From assembly GCF_016808095.1 (NCBI RefSeq), contig NC_068976.1:16951663-17015662 (forward strand): a DNA stretch of 64,000 bases, written 5' to 3'. This stretch comes from Vigna angularis. Lineage: Eukaryota > Streptophyta > Magnoliopsida > Fabales > Fabaceae. A program made the position numbers and the translations under genes. The notes below the pieces were generated by a model. That model worked only from the letters and a program-made list of their open reading frames with translations. It was not told the origin of the DNA and did no database searches. How positions within the stretch are numbered: the first letter of the stretch is position 1; every line of letters starts with the position of its first letter. Positions 62,223 to 64,000 of this stretch are shown here, in pieces.

Positions 62223-64000
62223 ACTTTGGAACAATGAGTAAGAAACAATTCTCTTTATACTTAACTCTCTCACACAAATGATGGTTTTCCAGAAAATGGA
62301 AATGATAATTTTGAAGGAAAAGATAGTGTAATAGATTTTGGATATGATTCATTTAAATAGAGAAATGAAATACAAGAACATAAAGAGTTAGAGATAAAAT
62401 AAAATAAAAGATAAAGAAAATCAAGATTTGTATTTGCCATATCAAAGATTTGTATTTGCCATATTTTTATATTTTTTAGTTAGGATAACATTGTTAACTA
62501 CTTTTAAGTATTTGCCATATCAAAGATTTGTATTTTTTTTTATTTAAGTTTGTGAGATATGTATTGATGTAAGGATATAAGTTTAAATATGTATAAATAA
62601 AATTTTTGATTAATATATTATAGTTTTGACTATAATAAATGATATTATGTGCTGGTTGTTAATAGTTATTAAGGTGAAAAAGTAACTCAAATAAATTAAA
62701 TGACCAAACTTAAGTCTCACATAAAAATTAAATAAATCTTATTAAAGGAGAAAAATTATTTTGAAAACTAAATTAATTTAATATATTCAATTAAAAGTAA
62801 TAATTTTAGGATAAATAAGTTAAATTGTTAGTATGTCTATTATTCTACTCAAATTTGGCTGGATATATTATATTTTAATTTATTTTTCTATAATTTTGTA
62901 ATGCACTATAATATTCCTTGACCGTTTTCATAAATATTTAAGATTATGTCATACTTTCGAACGTGATAAATAATAATAAATATAATAATAATAAAACTTA
63001 ATTGAGATATTTTTAATTTATCTTTTTTTCATAAATATTAATCTTTTATCTTCTTTTTCATAAATGTTTAAGATTTTGTCATAATCTTGATGGTGAAAAA
63101 TAACAATAAAAATAATTTAGATAAGTGCTTTTTAGTTTTTTTTTTCATTGAATAATTAAAAATTTTATATTTTCTAATTTAGTCTCTATGGTTTAGTTTT
63201 TTAGAGATTTGGTTGTTGTTTTGTGTAGTAATGTTATTCAATCATGTAAGATCTTGTAACTAATAAAAATGATATTATCGCTAATATAAAGTAATAAATG
63301 AGTTTTATTATATTAATTAAAAACATGGTGAAAATCAAGATAATTAGGTTATCCGGATGTATCTATATTTATTAAAGAATTGTTACACAAATTGATATAG
63401 TGATGAAGTAAAATTATTTAATAAAATAATAAGTACTTGTCCAAATAATAAAAATAACTTAATTGAAAAATATAAAAAAATTAAATATTTATTTGATAAA
63501 AAAGTTAAACAAAGACTCAGTGAAAAATAATATTTAAATTTATGAATATTTTAAAATTTAAATAAATCTAATAAAAATAATTTTATCATACGAAAAGTAT
63601 AAAATTATTTATTTGAATATTATACAAATTATTATTTATGATAACTTGTTAATTTGGATACGAGTAATTATTTAAAAAATCATTGCTTATCCAATATTTC
63701 ATTGGTCTTAATATAATAGATATTTGATGACAAAAAAATATATTTATATTTTTTGTTTCTATAAAGTTCTTGTACTATATTTTTTGTTTAAGATTAGTTA
63801 CCATGAGGTGTTATTAATAAAATAATTTTACAGAATTTATGACGTAATTTTAGTATATATTTTACATGTTCAGACTCATCAATATTTCTTTTTTCTAAAA
63901 TCTAAATTAAACGTTATAAAATCTATATTAATTATTTATCTTATTTTTATTGATTCTGGATAAAATAATATAATTAATAGAGGATTTAATAAAAGATAAG
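62223..64000. other. 5' flank of copy B, AT-rich
   Basis: No gene. A direct repeat of tatttgccatatcaaagattt occurs three times (near 62430, 62453 and 62511), a local expansion absent from block A. The remainder aligns with block A flanks. Confidence 0.5.

Larger units (their letters stand above)
60500..64000. repeat. second large duplication, block B (cut by window end)
   Basis: Aligns with 52715-55630 and 58793-59690 in direct orientation, at about 90-95% identity by eye in the gene and with small indels elsewhere. It lacks the LTR-like insertion and (TA)n of block A. The alignment is still good at the last base of the window. Confidence 0.85.

Overview
This window is plant nuclear DNA, very AT-rich, with a few intron-containing eudicot genes separated by long repeat-filled intergenic stretches. 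Protein similarity (BBX20/21/22-type B-box factor, SRS5-type SHI/STY factor, RD19-type cysteine protease, CNGC15-type channel fragment) and a repeat family I recognise as a legume terminal-repeat retrotransposon in miniature (TRIM) point to a legume, probably a Phaseoleae bean (Vigna/Phaseolus-like). The species is inference.

Layout. 0-1.3 kb: a secreted glycine-rich, cysteine-rich protein gene, with doubtful exon-like islands before it. 4.4-18.9 kb: a direct tandem duplication. Unit A (4379-9580, 5.2 kb) carries an intact three-exon B-box gene on the minus strand. Unit B (9581-18859) carries a damaged copy and has been enlarged by at least three insertions, including a 2771-bp non-autonomous CACTA transposon (15813-18583) holding captured exons of a cyclic-nucleotide-gated channel gene (a Pack-CACTA). 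Because unit A is the empty-site control, insertion boundaries and target duplications can be read directly. 18.9-40.4 kb: a gene-poor stretch with (TA)n tracts, a ~1.2-kb local duplication, an LTR-like insertion with GGCGCTGAGCGCC palindromes, a complete 371-bp TRIM with PBS, PPT and TSD, and a MITE. 40.5-42.0 kb: an SRS5-like transcription factor. 42-49.7 kb: intergenic. 49.7-52.0 kb: an RD19-like papain-family protease on the minus strand. 52.7-64 kb: a second large duplication, each copy holding a two-exon minus-strand gene that joins a CCCH zinc finger to a LINE-type RNase H domain. The first copy is split by a ~2.4-kb LTR-like insertion plus a further ~0.77-kb block.

The host genes are not an operon and show no common pathway. 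BBX and SRS factors act in light/hormone-linked development, and the RD19-like protease in vacuolar proteolysis and stress. The dominant theme is duplication followed by unequal transposon accumulation. The two most unusual items are the channel-gene-carrying CACTA element and the duplicated CCCH-RNase H fusion gene. I found no rRNA, tRNA, CRISPR array or organelle-derived segment.
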